Counted from the stretch's first letter, positions 28,786 to 39,195 are shown. The stretch: 64,000 nucleotides of DNA from Pogostemon cablin (GCA_023678885.1 JAHCLQ010000808.1:1-64000); one strand, 5' to 3'. The notes: generated by a model not told the origin, from the sequence alone. Numbers and translations are program-made.

Positions 28786-30259
28786 GTATTGTTCGTCCCC
28801 AAACAATGAAAATGATAGACTGAGGGAGAAGCTTTCACCTAGTAAAAAGACTAAACGAATACAAGTAAGAACACATCATTAGCAACAAGAATTTCAAATC
28901 ATGCTAAGCTAACCTACAACATTAGATTCATGATAAGAGAAATTAACAAGTTCAATCAAAAGAGAATAAAGAGCAATATAGTCCTTTTAGTCTAAGCCTC
29001 ATATAAGTTTATCAATTTCCCTCGACACTCTTTAAATAAGGTAAATCAACACTCATCAATCAATTGGCTCGACTCACCATACACTTGCTCGTAGACTCTA
29101 TTCACAAACCACCAAAAATTTAATCAATGATCAAAAAGGTCTTTAATTAAGAATGTAATGATAGGCTCTTTGGTAGGGTAGGAAGAATATAGGTAAAAGT
29201 GACTAAATGAGTGTAAGTAATCGAAGAGGTAGCTACTTTCTTCCATCCCTTCACATTCTTTTTCTTCCTTTCTTTTCTTTATTGATCATAAGCACTAATC
29301 ATCACTTTCTTGGATTTTTGAGCTTCTTATAGATTCATGCCTCTTTTCTTTGACTCTTAAGTACTTGAGCATATTATTGTTGCTTGCTCATTTTCTTGTT
29401 TTGAAATTGCATGTCCATTCTTTCTTATGCTTTTTTCATCCTTTTTCTTACTTATTTACCATTTCCTCTTTCTCTTTTGTTATCTCATCACACCTTTCTA
29501 GCCACCATCTTCTTTATTACTCACACTAAAGGTATATATCTTAGGCTCATGTGGGTAATTAAAGCTTGTAATGTGCTATCTTCACAATAAATAGGCTTAT
29601 AGGCTCAAAGTGGTTTACTAGGGATGATTTTTAAAGGTAAGGAAATATTTGGCAATGGCTATACATGACAAGGATGGCCTTAAATCATTTCATCGATCTC
29701 CATTAATCGGATTCATTCCTAAAGTCTTTGAGCAAGTATTTAGTTTATCAAAACTCAACCGATCCACTCATGAAAAGGTACCATGTATACATGGTCGAGG
29801 CTCAAATTCTCACAAGTTTATGCTCGACTTAAAAGGACTTATTACAACTTATTCATTCTTTTAATTGAATTAGTTAAATAAAACATATCACAATTCGAAA
29901 TAGTAGAGTTCCTTAATCATAATTCGACCTCACTTATCACCATAATGCATCATCACTCATATTCAAAACGACTCACAACCTCCCAAACAAACCACCAAAT
30001 CAAACCTAAACACGAAAAAACCAAAGAAACAACAAAACGACAAAAGCAAAAACACAAAGACAACAATAAAAGAAAAGATACAAAGAAAATTCACCCCATC
30101 CATAGTCAATACACAACAAAAATCATCTCAATCCTTAATTGAAAGAAAAGTACGAAATTAAACATCCCAAAACAAAACAATATGAAGTCTCAAATCCAAC
30201 ACAAATTAAATAACTATAGAACATGAACTAATGAAGTGTCGAACACCAAAAGTACTCCC
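28786..30259 (-). other. Non-coding 3' internal region of the element
   Basis: About 1.5 kb between the extra ORF and the polypurine tract. I see no convincing gene. The plus strand is pyrimidine-rich at about 29220-29480 (many TTCTT runs) and A/C-rich at about 29940-30130, so the transcribed minus strand is purine-rich, then G/T-rich. Short plus-strand ORFs at 29649-29864 and 29945-30142 have no recognisable domain; the second is simply a Lys/Thr/Gln-rich reading of A/C-rich sequence. Confidence 0.6.
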
Positions 30260-31730
30260 TTAGTTATCCGGAGGCGGAGGGGGTTGATTATGCCATGATC
30301 CCCAAGGAGTATAAGCACGAGGTGTGGTAGGGAATTGGAAATTGAACATCCTTGTGATCATCTCTTCCATGTTGTTCGAGCGTGATCGTGTATTCTCTTC
30401 ATAGTACTCCCTACGACGCTGCCCTTCATGGATCTCCCTTATCATTGCACCCTGCCTCTGCTGCTCCTCTCGGAACTCTCTCATCTCATCTCCAAGCGCC
30501 TGCTGCGTCTGCCTGATCTCCATGAGTTCGTTCTCCAGAAGATTCCATCTTGCATTCCCCTCTCTTGGTCCATCTCCTTCCTCTTGTTCTTCTTCTTCTT
30601 GCTCAAATGCTGGAGGCTCTAGTGCAGGCTCTTCAAATTCCACCTGATGATGTTGCTCTTCCTCCCTTACATCCATGTCCATCGGCTCAGCTCTCAGATT
30701 CCTTAGCTCAGGATTCTCATCCACTCTATCTGCTGGAGCACTGCTTCCACTCCATCTCTATTCTCTCGGTAGAAAGCTCTCACGACTGCGGAGTGGTTAG
30801 GACTCGCCATTGCTAAATTCTGATGCTTTCTTCGTCCTTGCAGTGTGGTGAGCTCAGGAGCAGGTAGAGGGAATGGAGCTCCCTTATCTTGCTTCAAGCA
30901 ATACATATTTCCTATGAATGATAGGAACTCCATCCTTATGAGTTGATTGTACGTGAGCCCTTCACTAATCATCGAGTGTTGCATCCCTCTAAGGTCGATG
31001 CCTAACCCTTGAGCAATCATTGTCACCATTCCTCCAATCATAATCCCTCTAGTGTTCTCTCTCTTCGCCACTCTCTCTGCATGCTGAACGAAATGAGCTG
31101 CAATGTTCACTGTGAACTCTTTGAATATACTGTACATGATGTACAACTGCTTTTCCTTATGGCTGTCCCTTTTGACGAACTTGGAATGTACTCTGGAGGC
31201 TCAGTCCCATCCTCAACCAATTTTCTCCACCACGTTTGTTGATTGAAACCCCCTTGTGGTACGAAGTTCTGATGGCCTCTCATGATTGGGCACCCAAAAA
31301 ATCTATTCAGCTCATTCACAGGTATCTTCTCCCACATCTCATTGTTTAACTGAAATGTGATAGCAATAGGAAACTTGTTCCTATCTCTGTGAACTTCCAA
31401 GGTGCTCATGAACTCGGCTGTAAGGTGGAGATAAGTGGGAGGTCTCTTATCGAAAAACTCCTCCATTTCCACTCGACGGAATAGAGTCCTCAGATCACCT
31501 TCTATTCCAAGGCCTTCCATGGTTGCTTGATCTTGGAATCGAGTTGCCCTAATCTTTGGGATTATGTACTCCCATCTCAATGCGTACTTCTCCCATTCCA
31601 TGAACTCTACTCCAAAATTCTCAGGGTGTTGGTCTTTCATTAGCAGTTTGGCATCAAGGTTGGACAGTTCCATATCTGACTCAATGAAAATGAAGTCCTC
31701 ATTGCGTTTCCTCACTCTTCTTTCAGCCAT
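30260..31730 (-). pseudogene. Extra ORF downstream of pol (Athila env-like position), frameshifted
   Basis: Three overlapping minus-strand frames (31730-31107, 31146-30703, 30724-30260) together look like one former protein of roughly 490 residues. The first part starts with ATG at 31730 and contains LHLTAEFMSTLEVHRD and an ELNRFFGCP segment. This is the style of the plant Athila ORF-1 / putative transposon-protein family, known from retrotransposon-encoded proteins of unknown function. The last part is strongly acidic, then a charged Gln/Glu/Arg stretch likely to form a coiled coil, then a Pro-rich tail. The first break is consistent with one base lost in the T4 run at 31170-31173; the second lies near 30703-30770. 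I see no clear signal peptide or membrane span, so 'env-like' describes position only. Family assignment is from memory of the pattern and is moderately sure. Confidence 0.7.
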
Positions 31731-32412
31731 CTACAATGTCCAACATAATTCAAATTAGTTTCAAGTTAACTCAAAACAAAATGTCTCATGTTGATTAGAA
31801 TTATCACTAGTTATTCAACTAAGTGTTAATCCTAGCACATATTCAAGCACAATAAACATTTTGTTTCAAAGACTTAACATTTCGATCCAATCAACTTAAC
31901 ACAAAGTTATTTCAAAAATTTCATTCAATCACTCACTTTCAACATCCTAATCCTCTCATTCTTTCATAACATTTCACTTTTTCAATGGGCACAATTCAAT
32001 TCAATAATGCTTCATGTAAAAACTTTGAATTCTAATTTGAATTTTCATTTAGGCATTTCATCAAACACTTGGCATGCACCTATTTCACAATTCAATTCAA
32101 CAAGTCTTAACTATGCTTTCATGCTCAATTCCTGAATACCTAAACTAATTCACATCAATACAATCATCATAGAAGCATTATTAATCAATTTAACAATCAC
32201 ATGCCCTAAATTAATCATCCTAAAACAATTATCCCCAAATTCATCCTTCATGAACCCTAAATCTAATCAAAATTTAATCAATCCAACAATTAAATATGCA
32301 AATTCATGTTTCACTATCCTAGACATGCTTTATACATTCCATCATTCAAAACCCATACATGAATTTCGCCATTCATACCTCGAATTGAGAATTAGGGCAC
32401 AAGAAGACATAC
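31731..32412 (-). other. Possible 5' UTR intron before the extra ORF
   Basis: On the minus strand a good donor (CAAG then GTATGT, intron from 32412) and an acceptor (TTGTAG, ending at 31731) bracket 682 bp of AT-rich sequence. The acceptor AG abuts the ATG of the extra ORF at 31730. The segment contains no ORF of note and is rich in T on the transcribed strand, as plant introns are. The exon-like stretch upstream (about 32413-32585) follows the U3-like module. This is inference from splice consensus only; the alternative is plain non-coding spacer. Confidence 0.35.
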
Positions 32413-32585
32413 CTTGAATTCTATTGAACAAAATGTAGGGGATTGTTGTTTATGCTTTGAAGTTCACCTTCTACACTCACAATCTTACCACTCTTTGGTG
32501 TTTAGAGGATGATGGGTGGAGTTTCGACTGGAAATTCACGGTGGAATGAGTTTTTGGCCTTCGAGCTGTGTTCAGAATCTGCCTT

Positions 32586-33105
32586 TTAAAATGCTGCTTC
32601 AGACCCGACACGAGTCGTGTCACGCAACACGGCCATAAGGTGCCCGTGTTGCGTGTTCTGGTGCTCCCGCACGGCCAAAGTGTACAGGGTCGTGTCGGCT
32701 ACACGACTCGAGTCTCGTGATTGGACACGACCCGTGTCACGCAACACGACCAAATCCTGCTCGTGTTGGACTAACTGATGTCGCCGCACGGCCAAAGCTA
32801 ACAGGGCCGTGTCGGCGACACGAGGCGTGTCACTACTCCCTTGAATCTTCCACTTTTCATCTTCAACTCTTGTCTTTCCTTGTTTCCATGCTTCCAAAAC
32901 TCCCTATTCATGCTCACACTTCATCAACATCATTAGTTCAATCATAATATCAACACAAAAGGACTATCCACTTCAACACCACCAAAACGAATCAAAACTA
33001 AACCGAACTTATGAGAAAATTTCAAATTTGGCTCAAAAACACACGAATGCATGTCAACATAGAATATAATATATCATATCACATCATATCCCCCCAAACT
33101 TGAAT
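32586..33105 (-). promoter_or_regulatory. Internal U3-like module with second polypurine-like tract
   Basis: This block repeats the layout of the LTR's U3 side in the same order. Reading along the plus strand there is a TTTTAAAA TATA-like stretch (about 32583-32591), then a GC-rich run of CACG/CGTG motifs (about 32600-32835), then AACACCACCAAAA near 32975, then CCCCCAAACTTGAA at 33091-33104. The LTR has TATA at 28193, the GC-rich block at 28250-28570, the same 13-mer near 28676 and the same 14-mer at 28772-28785. Shared phrases in the GC block include CACGAGTCGTG, GCCGCACGGCC and GCAACACG. It lies between integrase and the extra ORF, so it could drive that ORF, or be a decayed LTR end. Confidence 0.6.
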
Positions 33106-33290
33106 TGTAACAAGAGTTTCAAAGAAAGTTTGCAAAAAGTGGTACGATATACCGTTCACATCAATGACACACACTTAGAATGTTTTAAAAAAATCTTCTC
33201 CTCATAAGCACAATCCACCTACGAAACCAAAAGAAAACAAAACAAGAAAAGAAATATATACAAACCTAAACTACTAAAAGGATACGGCTC

Positions 33291-33521
33291 TCAAGAAGAG
33301 AAGGTGTCAACATATACCAACTCCCTTTGAGAGGGAGAATGGTAATGCTTAACCCTATGACCATTGACAATAAAAGAATTCCCATCCGATCCCTCAAGCA
33401 TTAAAGATCCATTTTCTCTAACTTCAATCACCTCGTATGGACCGGTCCATTTTGAACGAAGCTTTCCGGGAAACAGTTTCAATCTCGAATTGAACAAAAG
33501 TACTCTATCCCCCAGTATAAA
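33291..33521 (-). pseudogene. Integrase C-terminal domain remnant
   Basis: In frame with integrase after the TAG. It contains LLFNSRLKLFPGKLRSKW and TGPYEVIEVRENGSLML, the conserved GPY/F segment that ends Ty3/gypsy integrases. It has no chromodomain, consistent with Athila and not with chromoviruses. It finishes at a normal stop at 33291, taken as the original end of the polyprotein. Confidence 0.9.
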
Positions 33522-33524
33522 CTA

Positions 33525-34565
33525 CTTTGCTTTGATTCTTTCATCATGCCATCGTTTCAGCTTCTCCTTGACAATTTGTGAGTTTGAATATGCTTCCTCA
33601 CGAAATTCCTCAAGCTCAATCAATTGAAGGCATCTTTTCTTTCCCGATTCTTTCTCCTCAAGATTTAACTTCCTCAATGCCCATAAAGCCTTGTGTTCTA
33701 TTTCAACCGGAAGATGACATGCTTTCCCATAGACAAGTTTATACGGAGACAAACCAAGAGTGGTCTTGTACGCCGTTCGATAAGCCCAAAGCGCATCATC
33801 TGGCTTAGAATACCAATCCTTCCTATTCCCCTTTACTGTCTTCTCAAGTACAAGCTTTACTTGCCTATTTGATACCTCCGCCAAACCATTTGTTTGCGGA
33901 TGATAAGGTGTTGACACCTTGTGCTTCACTCCATAGCTTCTCAAAAGCTTTTCAATGATCTTGTTTATGAAATGAGTCCCTTGATCGCTAATGATTGCCT
34001 TTGGTACTCCAAACCTTGCAAAAATGTTCTTCTTCAAGAAAGCTTTGACAATTAGAGCATCATTTGTTCTTGTAGGAATTGCTTCTACCCATTTAGACAC
34101 ATAGTCTACCGCAAGCAAAATGTAAAGAAAACCATTGGAAGACGGAAATGGGCCCATGAAGTCCATCCCCCAAACGTCAAACACTTCAACTTCAAAGATG
34201 TTCTTCATAGGCATCTCATCTCTTTGTCCAATACTTCCAATTCTTTGGCATCTATCACACTCCATGACGTATTCTTTGCAATCCTTGAACAATGTTGGCC
34301 AAAACAATCCCGACTGTAAGATCTTAGCTCCCGTCTTTTGAAACCCAAAGTGTCCTCCACATGGTAAACTATGGCACTTCTCCATGACACTTAGTTTTTC
34401 TTCCTCCGGAATACACCTCCGTATGATACCATCCGGACAATGCTTAAACAACAAAGGATCATCCCAAAAATATTCTTTAACATCATGGTAGAACTTTTTC
34501 CTTTTTGACTCGGTGAGATGGTCCGGCTTGATACCACACGCTAAGTAATTTACCAAATCCGCGTA
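33525..34565 (-). pseudogene. Integrase, zinc-binding and catalytic core
   Basis: Same frame as RNase H after the TGA at 34566. It has the HHCC zinc domain (HSLPCGGHFGF ... CDRCQ) and the complete D,D-35-E catalytic triad. The first Asp is in VWGMDFMGPFPSS, the second in IISDQGTHF, and the Glu in NGLAEVSNRQVK with exactly 35 residues between the last two. The YHPQTNGLAE block is typical of Ty3/gypsy integrase. The product would insert element DNA into chromosomes, with the 5-bp duplication seen here as its footprint. The frame stops at TAG 33522-33524 after RIKAK; the C-terminal domain continues in frame beyond it. Confidence 0.93.
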
Positions 34566-35498
34566 TCACGGTCTTCCGGTCTCACACAAAGTGTACATCC
34601 GATGAAAATCCACTTGAAGTATCTCTTCATCCGGGAACATATCATTTATGAGCTCCATGGTTCCTTTTTCATCAACATTCTCCAATCGTGACAAGTGGTC
34701 TGCTATGATATTTTCGACTCCCTTCTTATCACGTATCTCAACATCAAACTCCTGCAACAAAAGAACCCAACGAATTAGTCTTGGTTTGGCATCCTTTTTA
34801 CTCATCAAATACCTAATGGCAGCATGATCCGTATAGACAATGGTTTTCGTGCCAACTAAGTATGGACGAAATTTTTCAAAAGCATAGACTACGGAAAGAA
34901 ACTCCTTTTCCGTTGTGGTGTAATTCTTTTGATTTGCATTGAACGTCTTTGATGCATAATAGATAGCTCGAAATTTCTTCTCTCGCACTTGTCCAAGCAC
35001 TACTCCCAAAGCACTATCACTTGCATCACAATGGAGTTCAAAGGGCTTGCTCCAATCGGGAGAGACAAGGATTGGTGAAGAAATCAAAGCTTCCTTTAAC
35101 ACCCTAAAAGCATCAAGACATTCATCATTAAATTCAAATGGAGTATCTTTCTCAAGCAATTTACACAAAGGTTTGGCAATATTAGAAAAATTCTTTATAA
35201 AACGTCGATAGAAACCGGCGTGACCAAGAAACGATCTAACCCCTTTTTCGTTTTTAGGAGGGGGAAGATGTTCAATGGCTACAACCTTCGCTCTATCAAC
35301 TCTCAAACCTTTTTCGGAGATATGATGACCAAGTACGATACCCTCTTGAACCATAAAGTGACATTTTTCCCAATTCAAGACGAGGTTCGTATCTTGACAT
35401 CGCTGCAAGACCATGGACAAATTAGTTAAGCATATATCAAATGAAGATCCAAACACGGAGAAATCATCCATAAAAACTTCCATCACATTTTCAATCAA
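34566..35498 (-). pseudogene. RT C-terminal third and RNase H
   Basis: This frame picks up RT after the frameshift. EVFMDDFSVFG contains FMDD, the Athila form of the YXDD catalytic box, followed by the thumb (GHHISEKGLRVDRAK, VRSFLGHAGFYRRFIKNFS). RNase H follows: FELHCDASDSALGVVLGQ (first Asp), TTEKEFLSVVYAFEKF (Glu), YTDHAAIRYLM (Asp) and ENIIADHLSRL. These enzymes copy element RNA into DNA and remove the RNA strand inside cytoplasmic particles. The frame ends in TGA at 34566-34568, directly after ETGRP. The next codons (YADLVNYLACG) keep the same frame, and related elements have Trp at the stop. Confidence 0.93.
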
Positions 35499-36435
35499 TC
35501 CTCCAAAAAATAGCCATCATACAACGTTGAAAGGTGGCGGGCGCATTGCATAACCCAAAAAGCAATTTATAGAACGCGAATGTGCCATACGGACAAGTAA
35601 AAGTTGTTTTCTCTTGATCCTCGGGGGCTATCATGATTTGGTTATACCCCGAGTAACCATCTAGAAAACAATAATACTTGTATCCCGCCAACCTACCAAG
35701 CATTTGATCAATAAAAGGCAAAGGGAAATGATCCTTATGAGTATTGTCATTAAGTTTTCTATAATCACAACAAACTCTCCACCCCGTTTTCACCCTTGTT
35801 GCAAGTTCTTCATCAAATTCCGTTTTAACAATGGTTAACCCTCCTTTCTTAGCCACAACATGCAAAGGACTTACATGAGGACTATCACTAATGGCATAAA
35901 CAATTTTAGCATCCAACCATTTTAAAACTTCTTTTCTAACAACTTCTTGCATAATAGGATTCAAACGTCTTTGAGGTTGTATACATGATTTGTTCTCATC
36001 AATCAACCTTATGTGATGCATGCAAATTGTGGGACTAATTCCCTTCAAATCATCCAAACTCCACCCTATAGCACTCTTATGATCTCTAAGTACTCTCAAC
36101 AATTTATCAAGTTCTAAAGGAGAAAGGGATGATGATACAATTACCGGAAATGTCTTCTCGTCCCCCAAATATGCATACCTAAGGTGATCGGGTAGAGGCT
36201 TCAATTCTTCCTTTCCTTTATCAACCTTTGACTCTTCAATCTCCATCTCTAATGGAAGATATTCCCTCTTTCCATAGTATGCCAACTTTGCTTCATCCTC
36301 TTGCATTTCCCTACAAGCATTCAATTCATGTAAACAATCATTAATATCTTCATCTTCTAAACAATGAACAGAATGATTAGAATTTAAAGATAAAGTAAGA
36401 GAATGGCTTATGCTCATTTCAAGAGGATCTTTAGC
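35491..36435 (-). pseudogene. Reverse transcriptase, N-terminal two thirds
   Basis: Same frame as protease, after the TAA at 36436. Recognisable gypsy RT blocks are SPHVSPLHVVAKKGGLTIVK, GWRVCCDYRKLNDNTHKDHF, FPLPFIDQMLGRLAG, YYCFLDGYSGYNQI (the first catalytic Asp is in FLDGYSG) and FGLCNAPATFQRCMMAIF. The pre-RT linker (SSLSPLELDKLL, then IGWSLDDLKGISPTICMHHI) is typical of Athila. Just after the MMAIF block the frame is lost at a homopolymer (35505-35510). Beyond that point the protein continues in the next frame, so the polymerase is split before its active-site motif. Confidence 0.92.
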
Positions 36436-37620
36436 TTAGATGAATGGTAGGTTCTCTTCAACAACTTCATCAATCATGTCGATCCTTCTACATTCTTCTT
36501 TCTCATTTGGATATCTCATAGCACTCTTCAACGAGAAAACCACCTCTTCCTCATTTACTCTCAACTTCAACTCCCCTTTTTGTACATCAATTAAAGCTCT
36601 TCCCGTTGCTAAAAATGGACGCCCCAATATCAATGGAACATTTGCATCCTCGTCCATATCAAGCACTACAAAATCAACCGGGAATATAAACTTTCCAACC
36701 TTGACTAACACATCCTCCACTATTCCTCTAGGGTAGGTTAAAGACCTATCCGCTAATTGCAATGTAACGGATGTAGGTTTCACTTCCCCTATACCAAGTT
36801 TCTTGAAAATGGACATAGGCATCAAGTTAATACTTGCCCCAAGATCACAAAGAGCTTTATGAACCTCACTCTTGCCCATTTCACATGTAATAACAAAACT
36901 CCCCGGATCTTTGAGCTTTGGAGGCAACTTCCTTTGAATTATTGCAGTACACTCCTCCGTCAAGTTGACGGTCTCATTCTCTATCAAGCTCCTCTTCCTT
37001 GACATGATGTCCTTCAAAAACTTCGCATAGTGAGGCATTTGTTTCAAAGCATCCGCAAAGGGTATATTAATGTGGATTTTCTTGAAAATTTCCAAAAACT
37101 TTGCAAACTTTTCATCCAAGCCTTTCTTCAAAAATCGATGTGGAAAAGGAATAGGTACTTGTGTTTTTGGAATTCCCCAACTATCCCTTTCCACTTCAAT
37201 TTCCTCCTCTTTCTTTTTCATCGCCTTGGTTCTTTCCCATTTCTTTTCAACAACCTTGTTATCAATCAATTCCGGTTCCTCATTCAATTTATCTTCAACT
37301 TCACTTTCAACATCGATTTCTTCTTCAACCAAGGTTTTCTCCATTTCCTTCTCTTCCACCTTATCATCTTCTAATGGCATAGATGGTCCCTCATAATTTG
37401 TTCCACTTCTCAAGGTAATTGCCTTGCATTGTTCCTTTGGGTTCACAATGGTAGTGGAAGGAAATTTTCCTTTCTCATTAGCACTCATTGAGCTCGCCAT
37501 TTGACTAAATGAATACTCCAAGGCTTTTAATCGTCTATCATTTACTTCCTCAAAAGCCTTGAATTTTCTTTCAATCATTTCCTCTTGATTTTTGTTGGAA
37601 GCAATCAATTTTTCAATAAG
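36436..37620 (-). pseudogene. Gag tail plus aspartic protease segment
   Basis: This segment continues in the gag frame after the TAA at 37621. It opens with a charged helix (KNQEEMIERKFKAFEEV) and then KEQCKAITLRSG, a stretch typical of Athila polyproteins just before protease. Next is a highly acidic linker, then the protease: ALCDLGASINLMP holds the catalytic Asp of retroviral-type aspartic proteases, and VPLILGRPFLATGRALID is the second conserved block. The enzyme acts as a dimer and cuts the polyprotein. The segment has no obvious start of its own, so it needs readthrough or is dead. It closes with a TAA at 36436-36438, and the frame again continues into RT. Confidence 0.88.
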
Positions 37621-39195
37621 TTAGTCGGTAGTCGCCTTCCCTTTATTATTTGGCGCTTTAGCTCCCGGATGATACCCCGGAGGATAAGCAACCGCATTAT
37701 TTGGGTTTGCATATGAAAAATTATCTTGCCTCCTTGGTTGTTGTGGATAAGAACTTCCGCTTCCTTGGCTAGTGAACCCTCCTTGCCTTGGTTGATGTTG
37801 TGAATGTGAACTTCCACTACTTTGAGCGTTGAATCCCCCTTGCCTTTGTGGATAACTTCCTTGATTTTGATTGAAATTACCTTGGTAATTGTTTTGATAA
37901 TTACCTTGATAATTTCTTCCTTGCATATAAGACACATCCTCAACGCGTGGCATAGAGTTGGTCCATTGTTCACCATTCACAGCATTCGGAGGTAGCACAC
38001 CTTGCTCGACTTGTAGCCCCTCAACCATATTCATTCCTTGATTGTTCATACTTTGATTCAAGCTCATTTGTTTAACAACTTCCGCCACTATCTTTTCCAT
38101 GCTTGGCATACTTGGTTCAACACTTACACTCTTCACACTAAACTGTTGTCCTTTATCATAGCTTTCAAAACCATAGCTTCCACTAACTCTCTCCGATGGC
38201 CATTGATAAACATTTGTAGCAATCTCATCAAAAATTCGAATAGCCCTTTTCGGAGTTACACCTAGTACGGATCCTCCTGCCGAGGCATCAACAAGCACTC
38301 TTTGTCCGTTCACAAGTCCTTGATAGAAAAATCCAACTTGTTGATTCTCCGGGAAGCCATGTTGTGGACACTTGCATAGCATTTCTTTGAACCTTTCCCA
38401 CGCTTCATAAAAACTCTCTTGAGGCATTTGCTTGAATTGCGTGATCAAGCTCTTCATTTGAAGCGTCTTAGAAGGTGGAAAGTATTTGTTCAAAAACATT
38501 TGCGCTAGCTCATCCCAAGTGTTGCACGTACCGGGAGTAAGAGTGGAGAGCCATGTTCTTGCTCTATCCCTCAAAGAAAATGGGAATAGCCTCATCTTTA
38601 TGCAATCCTCGCTCACTCCGTTCATCTTTACTGTGTTGACAATCTCCACAAACTGAGCTAGATGAGCGTTAGGATCTTCATTCGGAGCTCCACCAAACTG
38701 TTGCTCTCTCACCAATGAAATCAAGCCCATTTTAAACTCAAAATTGTTGGCATGAATTGGTGGTCCCATCATTTGTGGAAGTGCCCTCGGCATGAAGAAA
38801 TCCCGTATCACCCTTTGATCATTTTGAACTCCATGTTGAACCGGAGGTGGAGGTGGTGGCACATAAGCTTGTTGTTGAGGAGGATAAGGTTGTTGAAAAC
38901 CTTGTTGAATCATCGCTTGTTGCACAAGTTGTTGAATATAAGCTTGATTGTTTATAGCTCCATGATTTTGATAGGCTTGTTGAGGAGGATTCTCATTGAA
39001 TTGATGTGCGTTGTCATGCACGTTCATATTGTGTCCTCCTTCCCCATCATGCTCTATCCCAACACGATTGTCACCTTGAAAATTCTCCACTGAATTACTA
39101 TTTTTGGTTTTGTTCTCACTTCTATTTCTCCTCAAAGTGTTTTTAAGCTCTAGATCAATTGGTTCGACTTGCTTCCCTTTTGATCTCGTTTGCAT
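37621..39195 (-). CDS. gag: Athila Gag capsid protein (intact ORF)
   Basis: An open frame of 524 residues starting MQTRSKGKQ, 132 bp beyond the PBS, the first good ATG in the leader. Residues about 150-330 match the retrotransposon Gag family: EDPNAHLAQFVEIVNTVKMN, RDRARTWLSTL, WDELAQMFLNKYFPPSK and SFYEAWERFKEML. Gag forms the virus-like particle that packages element RNA in the cytoplasm. The N-terminal 140 residues are Gln/Pro-rich, and the C-terminal 120 are Asn/Gln/Gly-rich with repeated NYQGN and QGGF phrases. I see no CCHC zinc knuckle, and Cys is absent from the C-terminal half, so RNA binding may rely on the low-complexity tail. It ends at an in-frame TAA, after which the same frame continues into protease. 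Confidence 0.9.
   Translation of the reverse strand: MQTRSKGKQVEPIDLELKNTLRRNRSENKTKNSNSVENFQGDNRVGIEHDGEGGHNMNVHDNAHQFNENPPQQAYQNHGAINNQAYIQQLVQQAMIQQGFQQPYPPQQQAYVPPPPPPVQHGVQNDQRVIRDFFMPRALPQMMGPPIHANNFEFKMGLISLVREQQFGGAPNEDPNAHLAQFVEIVNTVKMNGVSEDCIKMRLFPFSLRDRARTWLSTLTPGTCNTWDELAQMFLNKYFPPSKTLQMKSLITQFKQMPQESFYEAWERFKEMLCKCPQHGFPENQQVGFFYQGLVNGQRVLVDASAGGSVLGVTPKRAIRIFDEIATNVYQWPSERVSGSYGFESYDKGQQFSVKSVSVEPSMPSMEKIVAEVVKQMSLNQSMNNQGMNMVEGLQVEQGVLPPNAVNGEQWTNSMPRVEDVSYMQGRNYQGNYQNNYQGNFNQNQGSYPQRQGGFNAQSSGSSHSQHQPRQGGFTSQGSGSSYPQQPRRQDNFSYANPNNAVAYPPGYHPGAKAPNNKGKATTD

Larger units (their letters stand above)
33291..39195 (-). pseudogene. gag-pol: Athila gag-pol region, broken by four stops and one frameshift
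   Basis: One reading frame of about 1,970 codons can be followed from the gag ATG at 39195 to the stop at 33291, apart from the breaks. In-frame stops are TAA at 37621-37623, TAA at 36436-36438, TGA at 34566-34568 and TAG at 33522-33524. A run of six A on the plus strand at 35505-35510 carries one base too many and shifts the frame inside RT. The domain order gag, protease, RT, RNase H, integrase is the gypsy order. The TGA falls where the family usually has Trp, so it is clearly a mutation. All four stops could arise by C-to-T or G-to-A change, as expected for methylated repeats. The parts are listed separately below. Confidence 0.92.

Noticed and set aside
29649..30142. Two short plus-strand ORFs in the 3' internal region as possible genes
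   Set aside because: They are antisense to the element, short, of low complexity (Lys/Thr/Gln-rich in one case), and show no family resemblance.
32586..32947. ORFs of 76-103 codons across the internal GC-rich block
   Set aside because: Same explanation as in the LTR; the block looks regulatory, with open frames on both strands.
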